From contig CAWERR010000008.1 in assembly GCA_963811585.1 (NCBI GenBank), positions 620,001 to 684,000 on the forward strand: a stretch of DNA of 64,000 nucleotides, given 5' to 3'. Position numbers and translations under genes: made by a program. Numbering within the stretch: the stretch's first letter is position 1; the number at the start of each line of letters is the position of its first letter. The DNA is from JACDHG01 sp963811585 (GTDB lineage Bacteria; Actinomycetota; Actinomycetes; Propionibacteriales; Nocardioidaceae). Shown here piece by piece: positions 50,052 to 58,636 of this stretch. Under the pieces are notes generated by a model. That model saw only the letters and a program-made list of their open reading frames with translations. It made no database searches and was not told the DNA's origin.

Positions 50052-51471
50052 GGTAGGCCTCCAGACCGTGGCGGCCGCCTTCGCGGCCGTAGCCCGACTC
50101 CTTGTAGCCGCCGAACGGGCTGGTCGGGTCGAACCGGTTGAACGTGTTGGCCCAGACCACGCCGGCGCGCAGCTGGTTGGCCATCCACAGGATCCGTGAG
50201 CCCTTGTCGGTCCACACTCCCGCCGAGAGGCCGTACGGCGTGTTGTTGGCCTTCTCGACCGCCTCCGCGGGTGTACGGAAGGTCAGCACGGACAAGACCG
50301 GGCCGAAGATCTCCTCCCGCGCGATCCGGTGGGCCTGGCTGACTCCGGTGAAGATGGTCGGCGCAAACCAGAAGCCACGGTCGGGCAGCTCGCAGGGCGG
50401 CGACCACCGCTCGGCGCCCTCGGACTCGCCGACGGCCGACAGCTCGCGAATGCGCGCCAGCTGCTCACTGGAGTTGATGGCACCGATGTCGGTGTTCTTG
50501 TCGAGGGGGTCGCCCACGCGCAGGGTGGCCATCCGCCGCTTCAGCCTGGCAAGGACGTCGTCGAACACGCTCTCCTGCACGAGCAGTCGCGAACCGGCGC
50601 AGCAGACGTGGCCCTGGTTGAAGAAGATGCCGTTGACGATGCCTTCGATGGCCTGGTCGATCGGGGCGTCGTCGAAGATGATGTTTGCGGCCTTGCCCCC
50701 GAGCTCGAGCGTCACGGACTTCTCAGTGCCTGCCACCGTGCGGGCGATGGCCTTGCCGACTTCGGTGGAGCCCGTGAAGGCAACCTTGTCGACCCCGTCA
50801 TGCGAGACCAAGGCCCGGCCCGTCTCGCCGGCACCGGTCACGATGTTGACGACACCCGCCGGCAGATCGGCCTGCTGGCAGATCTCGGCGAACAGCAGAG
50901 CGGTGAGCGACGTCGTCTCGGCGGGCTTGAGCACCACCGTGTTGCCACACGCGAGCGCCGGAGCGATCTTCCAGGCGAGCATCAGCAGCGGGAAGTTCCA
51001 GGGGATCACCTGGCCGGCGACGCCAAGCGGCTGGGGATTGGGCCCGTAGCCCGCGTGCTCGAGCTTGTCGGCCCAGCCGGCGTAGTAGAAGAAGTAGGCG
51101 GCGACGAGGGGTACGTCGACATCGCGCGACTCGCGAATCGGCTTGCCGTTGTCGAGGGACTCCAGCACTGCCAGCTCGCGGGCCCGCTCCTGGATGATGC
51201 GGGCGATGCGGAACAGGTACTTCGAACGCTCTGCTCCGGACATCTTCGACCAGGTGCGGGTGTAGGCACGCCGGGCGGCCGCGACCGCCTTGTCGATGTC
51301 GGCCTCGGTGGCCTCGGAGATCTCGGCAAGCACTTCTTCGGTGGCCGGACTCACGGACTTGAACGCGTGGCCGCTGCCGTCGACGAACTCGCCGCCGATG
51401 AACAACCCGTATGACGACTTGAGGTCGACGACCGCACGCGACTCTGGCGCGGGGGCGTACTCGAATGCCAT
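50041..51471 (-). CDS. Aldehyde dehydrogenase, probably acetaldehyde-oxidising
   Basis: 476 residues, intact. Complete ALDH signatures: VIPWNFPLLMLAWKIAPALA, GNTVVLKPAETTSLTALLFA, VAFTGSTEVGKAIA, catalytic glutamate in VTLELGGKAANIIFDDA, cysteine nucleophile in FFNQGHVCCAGSRLLVQESV, EEIFGPVLSVLTF and SPFGGYKESGYGREGGRHGL. It follows deoC by 14 bases, and DeoC makes acetaldehyde, so acetaldehyde to acetate is the likely reaction (inference from context). ATG 51471 begins MAFEYAPAPESRAVVDLKSS. Its 3' end overlaps the short ALDH gene, suggesting coupled synthesis. Confidence 0.9.
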   Translation of the reverse strand: MAFEYAPAPESRAVVDLKSSYGLFIGGEFVDGSGHAFKSVSPATEEVLAEISEATEADIDKAVAAARRAYTRTWSKMSGAERSKYLFRIARIIQERARELAVLESLDNGKPIRESRDVDVPLVAAYFFYYAGWADKLEHAGYGPNPQPLGVAGQVIPWNFPLLMLAWKIAPALACGNTVVLKPAETTSLTALLFAEICQQADLPAGVVNIVTGAGETGRALVSHDGVDKVAFTGSTEVGKAIARTVAGTEKSVTLELGGKAANIIFDDAPIDQAIEGIVNGIFFNQGHVCCAGSRLLVQESVFDDVLARLKRRMATLRVGDPLDKNTDIGAINSSEQLARIRELSAVGESEGAERWSPPCELPDRGFWFAPTIFTGVSQAHRIAREEIFGPVLSVLTFRTPAEAVEKANNTPYGLSAGVWTDKGSRILWMANQLRAGVVWANTFNRFDPTSPFGGYKESGYGREGGRHGLEAYLAH

Positions 51472-51485
51472 GGCTTGATCAGTCC

Positions 51486-52460
51486 CTAGTCGAGCGTGAA
51501 GTAGTCGGGTCCGCTGTAGCGGCCCGTGGCCAGCCTGGTGCGCTGCATGAGGAGGTCGTTGAGCAGGCGGGAGGCGCCGAACCGGAACCAGACCGGGTCT
51601 AGCCAGTCGTCGCCCGCTGTTTCGTTGACCATGACGAGGTACTTGATGGCGTCCTTGGCTGTGCTGATGCCGCCGGCCGGCTTGACTCCGATCATGCGGC
51701 CGGTTGCTTCGCGGAAGTCGCGAACGGCCTCCAGCATGATCAGCGTCACCGGCATCGTGGCAGCCGGTTGGATCTTGCCGGTGCTGGTCTTGATGAAGTC
51801 GGCACCGGCCAGCATCGACAACCAGGACGCGCGGCGCACGTTGTCGTAGGTCACCAGCTCCCCGGTCTCCATGATCACCTTGAGGTGGGCGCTGCCGCCC
51901 TTGTCTCGCTGGCAGGCTTCCTTCACGGCCACGATCTCGTCATACACGAGCTGATAGTCGCCGGAGAGGAAGGCGCCGCGATCGATGACCATGTCGATCT
52001 CGTCGGCTCCGGCCGCGACCGCGTCGCGGGTGTCCTGCAGCTTGATGGCCAGGGTCGACCGCCCGGACGGGAAGGCCGTCGCCACCGACGCGACCTGGAC
52101 ACCAGAGCTGCCGAGCGCCTCCTTTGCCGTCGTGACCATGTCGGGGTAGACGCAGATCGCTGCCACCCGCGGGCAGGTCGCATCGGCTGGGTCGGGACGC
52201 TGTGCCTTGGCGCAGAGGGCGCGCACCTTGCCCGCGGTGTCTTGTCCCTCGAGCGTCGTGAGGTCGATCATCGAGATCGCGAGGTCGAGTGCCCAGGCCT
52301 TTGCCGTGGTCTTGATCGAGCGGGTCGACAGGGTCGCGGTGCGCGCCTCGCAGCCGACCTGGTCGACACCGGGCAGCCCGTGCAGGAACCGGCGGAGAGC
52401 CGCAGGCGTCGACGCCGCATCGTGCACAGCGTCGATTGAGGTCAGTGCTGGGGCAGCCAC
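51486..52460 (-). CDS. deoC: Deoxyribose-phosphate aldolase
   Basis: Cleaves 2-deoxyribose 5-phosphate into glyceraldehyde 3-phosphate and acetaldehyde. 324 residues, the longer DeoC class. The Schiff-base lysine is in GADFIKTSTGKIQPAATMP, with the second active-site lysine in RMIGVKPAGGISTAKDAIKY and aspartate region AAGADEIDMVIDRGAFLSGD. The first barrel strands read AWALDLAISMIDLTTLEGQD and AAICVYPDMV. Frame intact; ATG 52460. It heads the deoC-ALDH-short ALDH operon and is divergent from the PH-like membrane gene across 129 bases where a promoter is expected but not clearly seen. Confidence 0.95.
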   Translation of the reverse strand: MAAPALTSIDAVHDAASTPAALRRFLHGLPGVDQVGCEARTATLSTRSIKTTAKAWALDLAISMIDLTTLEGQDTAGKVRALCAKAQRPDPADATCPRVAAICVYPDMVTTAKEALGSSGVQVASVATAFPSGRSTLAIKLQDTRDAVAAGADEIDMVIDRGAFLSGDYQLVYDEIVAVKEACQRDKGGSAHLKVIMETGELVTYDNVRRASWLSMLAGADFIKTSTGKIQPAATMPVTLIMLEAVRDFREATGRMIGVKPAGGISTAKDAIKYLVMVNETAGDDWLDPVWFRFGASRLLNDLLMQRTRLATGRYSGPDYFTLD

Positions 52461-52589
52461 GGACGCAGTCTAGTTGCGCCGGGCCACAGGGTGAAACGCG
52501 TCGAGATCGCCGGTCCTCATCACAACGGTTGCGTATCAGCCCTTCCGCCGCTCTCGGCGCCGGCTGCCGGGTCCACCTATCGTGGGGGC

Positions 52590-53219
52590 ATGTCCAATGC
52601 CGCGGTCGAGGAAGCCGGGCCGGTTGTCGAGAAGTTCGCGTCCTCGAGCGGCAGAATCCTCGGGTATGTCGCTGGATGCCTCCTGGTCGTCTTCGCGGTG
52701 GGCGCGGCGGTTTCCGATTTTTCCGCCAACCGTCCGGTCATCCTGAGCTGTCTGGCGGCCGCGCTCCTCGCCTATATCGCGCTGATCAGGCCCGGCGCGA
52801 CGGCGCACGCCAACGGGCTGCTGCTGCACAACATTCTCCGCGACACCTACATCCCGTGGTCGAAGATTGAGCGCTGCGCGGTGTTCCAGACCTTGCAGGT
52901 CGTAACTCCTGAGGGGACCTTCCACGGACTCGGTCTCAGCCGCTCGACACGTTCGATGATCAAGGGTGAGAAAGTCACCTCGGGTACGGGCGATGCCTTC
53001 CTCGGATTCGGTCGAGGCATTGGCTCCGCGGCCAACCCGAGCCGCCGGGCCAACGAGGAGGCGGTCGGTGGCAAGTACACCGACTATGTCCCGTCGCGCA
53101 TCCTTTCCCTCGCCCAGCGCGGCAAGGGCGACGACGCCCGGCCGGTGGTCGCGTTCGACCCGCTGGCCGTCGCCACGCTGGTCGTTGCCCTCATCTGTAT
53201 CGCCTTGGCGTTCGTCTGA
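52590..53219 (+). CDS. Membrane protein with a PH-like domain, function unknown
   Basis: 209 residues from ATG 52590 with GTGGGGG just upstream. Two N-terminal membrane segments, GYVAGCLLVVFAVGAAVSDF and VILSCLAAALLAYIALIRPG, precede a small beta-rich PH-like region: ATAHANGLLLHNILRDTYIP, WSKIERCAVFQTLQVVTPEG. A further membrane segment is at the C-terminus (LAVATLVVALICIALAFV). This layout is common in actinobacterial bPH-type proteins. Nothing in the sequence or neighbours points to a specific role. It converges with the phosphomutase gene with a 9-base gap. Confidence 0.75.
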   Translation: MSNAAVEEAGPVVEKFASSSGRILGYVAGCLLVVFAVGAAVSDFSANRPVILSCLAAALLAYIALIRPGATAHANGLLLHNILRDTYIPWSKIERCAVFQTLQVVTPEGTFHGLGLSRSTRSMIKGEKVTSGTGDAFLGFGRGIGSAANPSRRANEEAVGGKYTDYVPSRILSLAQRGKGDDARPVVAFDPLAVATLVVALICIALAFV

Positions 53220-53228
53220 GGTTCCTGG

Positions 53229-54876
53229 CTAGAAGCCCGCGGCGGCGGAGAGATCGTCCCGGATCGCATCGAGGCGTCCGGCCGCCGAGATGCGCGCGGC
53301 ACCCACCCCGGACTCATCAGCCGCGACAACGACTTCGAGGTAGCACTTGATCTTCGGCTCTGTTCCCGACGGACGTACGACGACACGACCACCGTCGGCG
53401 AGCCGGAACCGCAGGCCATCGGTGGGCGGCAGCCCCCCACTCCCATGGCTCAGATCGTCGATGCCCTCCACCGCGAAGCCGCCCAACGTGGTCGGAGGCT
53501 CTCCGCGCAGCCGCTCCATCACCGCACCGATCACGGCGAGGTCGGTGACGCGGACCGAGAGCTGGTCGCACGCGTGCACACCGTGCACTTGCGCAATCTC
53601 GTCGAGCCGGTCAAGCAGAGTGCGCCCGTCCGCCTTGAGCTGGGCCGCGAGTTCAGCGACTCGCAGGAGGGCCGAGACGCCGTCCTTGTCACGGACCAGT
53701 GCAGGCGCGACGCAGTAGCCGAGCGCCTCCTCGTAGCCGAACGCGAGGCCAGGCACCCGTCCGATCCACTTGAACCCTGTCAGCGTCTCGACGTACTCAA
53801 CCCCTGCCGAAGCAGCGATCCGGGACAACAAGGTCGACGAGACGATGGTCGTCGCGAAGACGCCACGAACACCACGGCGGAGCAGATGGTCGGCGAGCAA
53901 CGCGCCGAGCTCGTCGCCGTGAAGCATCCGCCAGCCCTGCATCGTCGGCACGGCCACCGCGCACCGGTCGGCGTCGGGGTCGTTCGCGATCACCAGATCA
54001 GCCTGGTGCTCCTGCGCCAGCGCGATGGCGAGATCCATGGCGCCCGGCTCCTCAGGGTTCGGAAACGACACCGTCGGGAAGTCGGGGTCGGGCGCCGCCT
54101 GCTCGGGCACGACCACGGGAGCATCGAACCCAGCGGCTGCCAGCGCCCGCTGCACCGTCCCGTCGCCGACACCATGCAAGGGCGTGTAGACCAGCCGGAG
54201 TTCCCGGGGACTACCCGGGTCCACTAGTGCGGCGACGGCCTCGATGTACGCCTCGACGATCGTCGTCGTCCAGAGCGGTCCAGTCGTCGCGGCGGGGTAC
54301 GTCGGAGACCGTCTCGACGGCCGCGATCCGAGCAGCGATCTCGGCGTCAGCGGGCGGCACGATCTGGCTGCCGTCGCCGAGGTAGACCTTGTAGCCGTTG
54401 TCACGCGGCGGGTTGTGCGACGCCGTCACCATGACTCCCGCGATGCAGCCGAGGTGGCCGATCGCGAACGCCAGCACGGGAGTAGGCAGCAGTCCGGGGA
54501 GCATCACGGCGTCGAGGCCCGCGCCGCGCATGACTTCTGCGGTGTCGCGAGCGAACACGTCGGACTTGTGCCGGGCGTCGTAGCCGATCACCACTGTGCC
54601 GCTGCCGACGGTCTCGTTGAGGTAGGCGGCCAGCCCTGCCGCGGCGCGCGCCACGACTGCTCGGTTCATCCGGTTCGGGCCGGCGGCGACTTCGCCCCGC
54701 AAGCCCGCGGTGCCGAACTCGAGCGTGCCGTCGAAGCGATCTGCCAGCTCGACGGCCGCGGTCTCGTCGTAAGTTGCAGCCTCGACCAAGGCAGTGAGCT
54801 CGTCGCGCGTGCGCGGGTCGGGGTCGTCGGCGATCCAGCGCTCTGCGGCTGCTCGCAGGTCGGAAGGCACGGTCAC
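53229..54876 (-). CDS. Phospho-sugar mutase (phosphomannomutase/phosphopentomutase type, PmmB/PGM2-like)
   Basis: About 549 residues, alpha-D-phosphohexomutase fold. The N-terminal FDGTLEFGTAGLRGEVAAGP, the phosphoserine loop in GVMVTASHNPPRDNGYKVY, the metal loop DLVIANDPDADRCAVAV, sugar loop region LTGFKWIGRVPGLAFGYEEA and the phosphate-binding GGRVVVRPSGTEPKIKCYLE are all present. PGM2-type enzymes act on pentose 1-phosphates, and neighbours (pnp, deoA, deoC) supply and use those, so phosphopentomutase activity is inferred. The M. tuberculosis homologue pmmB also neighbours deoD. GTG 54876 begins the protein. One indel near 54270 breaks the frame. Confidence 0.87.
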
Positions 54877-54877
54877 G

Positions 54878-55683
54878 TCAGTCGTCCTCCACCACGTCGG
54901 GCCCGAACGGTCGGCGGACCATGGCGCCTGCGGCGTACGGACCGCCGACGTGCGCGGCCTCTGCTTCGTCCTCTGGTCGGGCCTCGAGTGAGTCTTCGAA
55001 CGTCGGCGGCGTCGTCACGCGGTTCGAAGCCGATCGCGCGCCCGGGCTCGAGGTCCCACCACGCGTCTCGGTTGGCCGAGATGCCGTAGATCGCCACGTA
55101 GCCGTTGATGTCTGCGGTCAACGCGGCCTGGACCATGGCCACACCGTCGTCATACGACAGCCAGGTCGCGAGACTGCGTCGGGTTGAGGGTCGTTCGCGG
55201 AAGCTCCCGATGCGCATGGCGACGCTGGAGATGCCGTGGCGGTCGGCGTAGAGGCTCAGCAGGGCCTCTGAGGCGACCTTGCCCACGCCGTAGAACGTGT
55301 CGGGTCGCGGCGAGGATCGACTGGTGACGGGATCACTGCGCGGCGTCATGCCGACGGCATGGTTGCTGCTGGCATAGACCATGCGGCGCACGCCGTGCTG
55401 GACCATCGCATCGAGCAGCGCTGCGGTCGACTCGACGTGACCGTGCAGGATCGTCGGCAGACTCAAGTCGCCTGCCACCCCGGCCAGGTGAACCACGGCG
55501 TCGACGCCCATCGACCCCGCGGTCGGCAATGGCGGGATCGGCGCAGTCTCCGACGACGAACTCGCCGGGCCAGGACTGCGGCGCTGGACGTACGTCGAGT
55601 CCGCGCAGCTCGTGGCTGTCAGAGAGCTTGTGCCCGAGGACGGTGCCGATGTGGCCGGAGGCGCCGGTGATGAGGACACGCAC
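54878..55683 (-). CDS. NAD-dependent epimerase/dehydratase family protein
   Basis: Extended SDR of about 268 residues. GTG 55683 starts VRVLITGASGHIGTVLGHKL (NAD glycine motif). After one indel near 55520: GVDAVVHLAGVAGDLSLPTI, RMVYASSNHAVGMTPRSDPV, and the catalytic YxxxK in PDTFYGVGKVASEALLSLYA. It resembles uronate dehydrogenase and related sugar epimerases (SSNHAVG, YGVGK). A second indel near 55005 shifts the acidic tail; the repaired end is FGPDVVEDD with TGA at 54878, one base before the phosphomutase start. Substrate not known; tight linkage to the mutase suggests a phosphosugar or sugar acid. Confidence 0.82.
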
Positions 55684-55699
55684 GATGTTGGACCACCCT

Positions 55700-56476
55700 T
55701 CAGATCCGCGGTATGACGTTGGCCAGCAGGTCGCCCATCCGCCCGGCAGCAGCCTTGCCGGCGGCGAGCACCTCCTCGTGGTCGAGAGGTTCACCGCTCA
55801 TCCCGGCGGCAGCGTTGGTGACGAGCGAGATCCCGAGGATCTCCATACCCGCCTCGCGAGCAGCGATCGCCTCGAGCGTTGTCGACATACCGGCGAGGTC
55901 CCCTCCGATCGCGCGCACCATCCCGATCTCGGCTGGCGTTTCGTAGTGCGGGCCAGGAAACTGCACGTAGACGCCTTCGTCGAGGGTCGGGTCAACCTCC
56001 TTGCACAGGGCGCGAAGTCGTGGCGAATAGAGGTCCGTCAGATCGACGAAGCGGGCGCCGACGATCGGAGACGTCGCCGTGAGGTTGATGTGGTCCTTGA
56101 TGAGGACTGGTGTTCCGGGCGCCCATTCGGGCCGCAGGCCACCGCAGCCGTTGGTGAGCACGACTGCACGGCAGCCGGCCGCTGCCGCCATCCGGACACC
56201 GTGCACGACCGCCGCAACCCCACGACCCTCGTAGTAGTGGGTGCGGCCGAGGAAGACGAGTGCCCGCACACCGCCGGCGTCGATCGACCGGATCGTGCCT
56301 GCATGACCCTCGACAGCCGGGGGAGCGAAGCCGGGCAGGTCGGTGCTGGAGATCTCAGCCGTGGCAGACCCCAGCGCGTCGACAGCGGGCAGCCAGCCGG
56401 ATCCCATCACGAGGGCGACGTCATGGCGGTCGACCTCGGTTAGTTGGGCGAGAGCGGTGGCCGCGTCGGCGGCCAA
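55700..56476 (-). CDS. Purine nucleoside phosphorylase
   Basis: Splits inosine/guanosine and deoxy forms into base and (deoxy)ribose 1-phosphate. 258 residues, intact, trimeric PNP class (also called DeoD or PunA in actinobacteria). Motifs: VALVMGSGWLPAVDAL (phosphate loop), GGVRALVFLGRTHYYEGRGV, VVLTNGCGGLRPEWAPGTPV, YVQFPGPHYETPAEIGMVRA, GMSTTLEAIAAREAGMEILG and SLVTNAAAGMSGEPLDHEEV (purine-binding Asn in TNAAAGM). It receives the product of adenosine deaminase. A 16-base gap separates it from the epimerase gene and the mutase follows, so pnp-epimerase-mutase is one operon. Confidence 0.93.
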   Translation of the reverse strand: MAADAATALAQLTEVDRHDVALVMGSGWLPAVDALGSATAEISSTDLPGFAPPAVEGHAGTIRSIDAGGVRALVFLGRTHYYEGRGVAAVVHGVRMAAAAGCRAVVLTNGCGGLRPEWAPGTPVLIKDHINLTATSPIVGARFVDLTDLYSPRLRALCKEVDPTLDEGVYVQFPGPHYETPAEIGMVRAIGGDLAGMSTTLEAIAAREAGMEILGISLVTNAAAGMSGEPLDHEEVLAAGKAAAGRMGDLLANVIPRI

Positions 56477-56526
56477 ATCGTATGGCGAGGAGGTGTGTCA
56501 CACGCTGACGGTATCTTCCCGGATCG

Positions 56527-56970
56527 TCAGCCGCGCACCGAGCGGCAAGGCCTGCTGCGGAGGTCGTCGACGTAGTCGTCAGGTGCTCCTGCCGCGAGGG
56601 CGGCTTCGCTGATGATGCTGAGGTAGCTCGCCGACGGGAGTCCGCCCTCGTGGGTGTCGAGGACGTACAGCCACGCGAGCTGTTCGCCCTCAAGGGTCTG
56701 TACTCGGACCTTCGTCTTGCGGTAGAGGGAAATTTCCCACTCGTCGAGGTTGGCCTCGTCCTCGCCCGCTACTTCGTAGAGCGAGACGAAGACCGCAGAG
56801 TCGTGCTCCTCGACCACGGTGGCGAGGGCACCGTCCCAGCCGTGCTCCTCTCCGGCGAACGTCAGCCGCCAACCCACCAGCCAGCCGGTTCCGCGCGCCG
56901 GCGAATGAGGGCAGCGCACCAGCATCTGTGCTGGGTCCATGTTCGAGCCGTAGGCGGCGTAGAGAACCAC
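56527..56970 (-). CDS. Gamma-glutamylcyclotransferase-like (AIG2/GGCT fold) protein
   Basis: 147 residues, intact. The family motif YGSNM is in VLYAAYGSNMDPAQMLVRCP. Further fold segments are GWRLTFAGEEHGWDGALATV, SLYEVAGEDEANLDEWEISL (candidate catalytic glutamate in LDEWE) and WLYVLDTHEGGLPSASYLSI. Members release 5-oxoproline from gamma-glutamyl peptides; the actual substrate here is not known. GTG 56970 is the start, only 24 bases from the divergent lpdA start, so the two share a very short promoter region. Confidence 0.8.
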   Translation of the reverse strand: MVLYAAYGSNMDPAQMLVRCPHSPARGTGWLVGWRLTFAGEEHGWDGALATVVEEHDSAVFVSLYEVAGEDEANLDEWEISLYRKTKVRVQTLEGEQLAWLYVLDTHEGGLPSASYLSIISEAALAAGAPDDYVDDLRSRPCRSVRG

Positions 56971-56994
56971 GCGGTGCAGGCTATCGTGGCCCGC

Positions 56995-58380
56995 GTGTCG
57001 CGCGTAGTGATCATCGGTGGCGGGCCAGGAGGCTATGAAGCCGCCCTGGTCGGCGCACAGCTCGGTGCCGGCGTGACACTCGTCGACAGCGACGGGATAG
57101 GCGGCTCTGCGGTTGTCACCGACTGCGTGCCGTCAAAGACGCTGATCGCCACCGCTGAGCTGATGGCTTCGGTGGAGGAGTCCGGCGAACTCGGCGTCCG
57201 GATGGGGGGTCGCGGTGGCACGGATCCCAAGGTGGGGGTCGACCTGGCCGTTGTGAACGCCCGGGTCAAGGCCCTCGCTGCCTCACAGTCCAAGGACATC
57301 GCCCAACGCCTTCGCAATGAGGGTGTCCGCATCATCGTCGGCTCGGGGCGGCTCGACGGTGCCGACTGCGTCGTCGCCACGACCGACGAAGGTGAAGAGC
57401 GGCTGGCCGGCGACGCGATCCTGGTCGCGACCGGAGCGCATCCTCGCGTCCTCGACTCGGCACTCCCCGACGGTGAGCGAATCCTGACGTGGGAGCAGGT
57501 GTACGACCTCGGGGAGCTCCCGGACAGGCTCGTCGTGATCGGCTCTGGTGTCACCGGTGCAGAGTTCGCCAGCGCCTACAACGCCCTTGGTGTCGACGTT
57601 GTCCTGGTCAGCAGCCGTGACCGAGTGCTGCCAAGTGAGGACGCCGATGCCGCGGAGGTGATCGAGGACGTGCTCACTCGTCGAGGTATGACGTTGCTGG
57701 GAAAGTCCCGTGCCCAGTCCGTGGAGCGCCACGGTGAGTCCGTCGCCGTGACCCTCACGGACGGACGCGTCGTCGAAGGCTCCCACTGCCTTCTCGCTGT
57801 CGGCTCCATCCCCAACACCGACGGACTCGGCCTGGAGTCGGCGGGCGTCGACCTCGACGAGGCCGGCAACATCGTCGTTGACAAGGTCTCCAGGACCAGT
57901 GCTCGCGGAGTGTATGCCGCCGGCGACTGCACGGGCGTCCTCATGCTCGCCTCGGTGGCCGCCATGCAGGGTCGGATCGCGATGTGGCACGCGCTCGGCG
58001 ACGCCGTGGCGCCACTCGACCTGAAGTCCGTCTCGTCGAACGTGTTCACGGCCCCGGAGATCGCCACCGTTGGCTGGACCCAGCAGGCGGTCGACGCCCA
58101 TGAGATCGAGGCCAACACGGAGATGCTCATGCTCTCCGGAAATGCGCGGGCCAAGATGCAGGGGGTGCGAGACGGGTTCGTGAAGCTCTTCTGCCGCCCC
58201 GGTACTGGCATCGTGATCGGCGGCGTGGTCGTGGCGCCTCGAGCTAGCGAGCTGATCCACTCGGTCTCCATTGCCGTGGCCGGCGGGCTCACTGTCGACG
58301 ACCTCGCCCACGCTTTCACGGTCTACCCCTCCCTGTCGGGGTCGGTGGCTGAGGCCGCCCGGCGGCTCCACACCCGCTAA
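56995..58380 (+). CDS. lpdA: NAD(P)H:quinone reductase-type flavoprotein, LpdA
   Basis: 461 residues, flavoprotein disulfide reductase fold: VVIIGGGPGGYEAALVGAQL (FAD), DRLVVIGSGVTGAEFASAYN (NADPH) and GVYAAGDCTGVLMLASVAAM. The redox-active disulfide is lost: where lipoamide dehydrogenase has CxxxxC, this protein has GGSAVVTDCVPSKTLIATAE, keeping only the second cysteine. The C-terminal HxxxxE catalytic pair is also not seen (HAFTVYPSLSGSVAEAA). This is the pattern of M. tuberculosis LpdA (Rv3303c), a quinone reductase rather than a lipoamide dehydrogenase. Frame intact; GTG 56995. In M. tuberculosis it lies in the same neighbourhood as the M20 amidohydrolases, deoD and pmmB. Confidence 0.88.
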   Translation: MSRVVIIGGGPGGYEAALVGAQLGAGVTLVDSDGIGGSAVVTDCVPSKTLIATAELMASVEESGELGVRMGGRGGTDPKVGVDLAVVNARVKALAASQSKDIAQRLRNEGVRIIVGSGRLDGADCVVATTDEGEERLAGDAILVATGAHPRVLDSALPDGERILTWEQVYDLGELPDRLVVIGSGVTGAEFASAYNALGVDVVLVSSRDRVLPSEDADAAEVIEDVLTRRGMTLLGKSRAQSVERHGESVAVTLTDGRVVEGSHCLLAVGSIPNTDGLGLESAGVDLDEAGNIVVDKVSRTSARGVYAAGDCTGVLMLASVAAMQGRIAMWHALGDAVAPLDLKSVSSNVFTAPEIATVGWTQQAVDAHEIEANTEMLMLSGNARAKMQGVRDGFVKLFCRPGTGIVIGGVVVAPRASELIHSVSIAVAGGLTVDDLAHAFTVYPSLSGSVAEAARRLHTR

Positions 58381-58424
58381 CCCGATTCGCCGGTAATCCC
58401 CTGCGCAACCGTCCATTCCTGTCG

Positions 58425-58442
58425 AATTACATTGTTGTAATT
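58425..58442. promoter_or_regulatory. AT-rich inverted repeat in the leader of the amidase-SpoIID operon
   Basis: AATTAC (58425-58430) and GTAATT (58437-58442) form a 6+6 dyad in the most AT-rich stretch of the window (58420-58470), within the 256-base gap 58381-58636 before the amidase gene. It could be an operator or promoter element. About 195 bases remain between it and the start codon, enough for a long leader; I see no recognisable riboswitch or small ORF. Confidence 0.45.
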
Positions 58443-58636
58443 ACGTCAATGGATTATAAGAATCGCGCATAGATGTGGCGATGACGGCAATTCCGTGGCA
58501 ATACTGCTCCCTGCAGTCACACAGTCACCATTCGTCACACTAGCCCCACAGTTCCACGGCATTTGCCTAACCCAAGGTGAGCCCGACCCGTCCTCGTACA
58601 GCCCGGTGAGAAACAACCCCGCCCAGGAGTTCCCGC

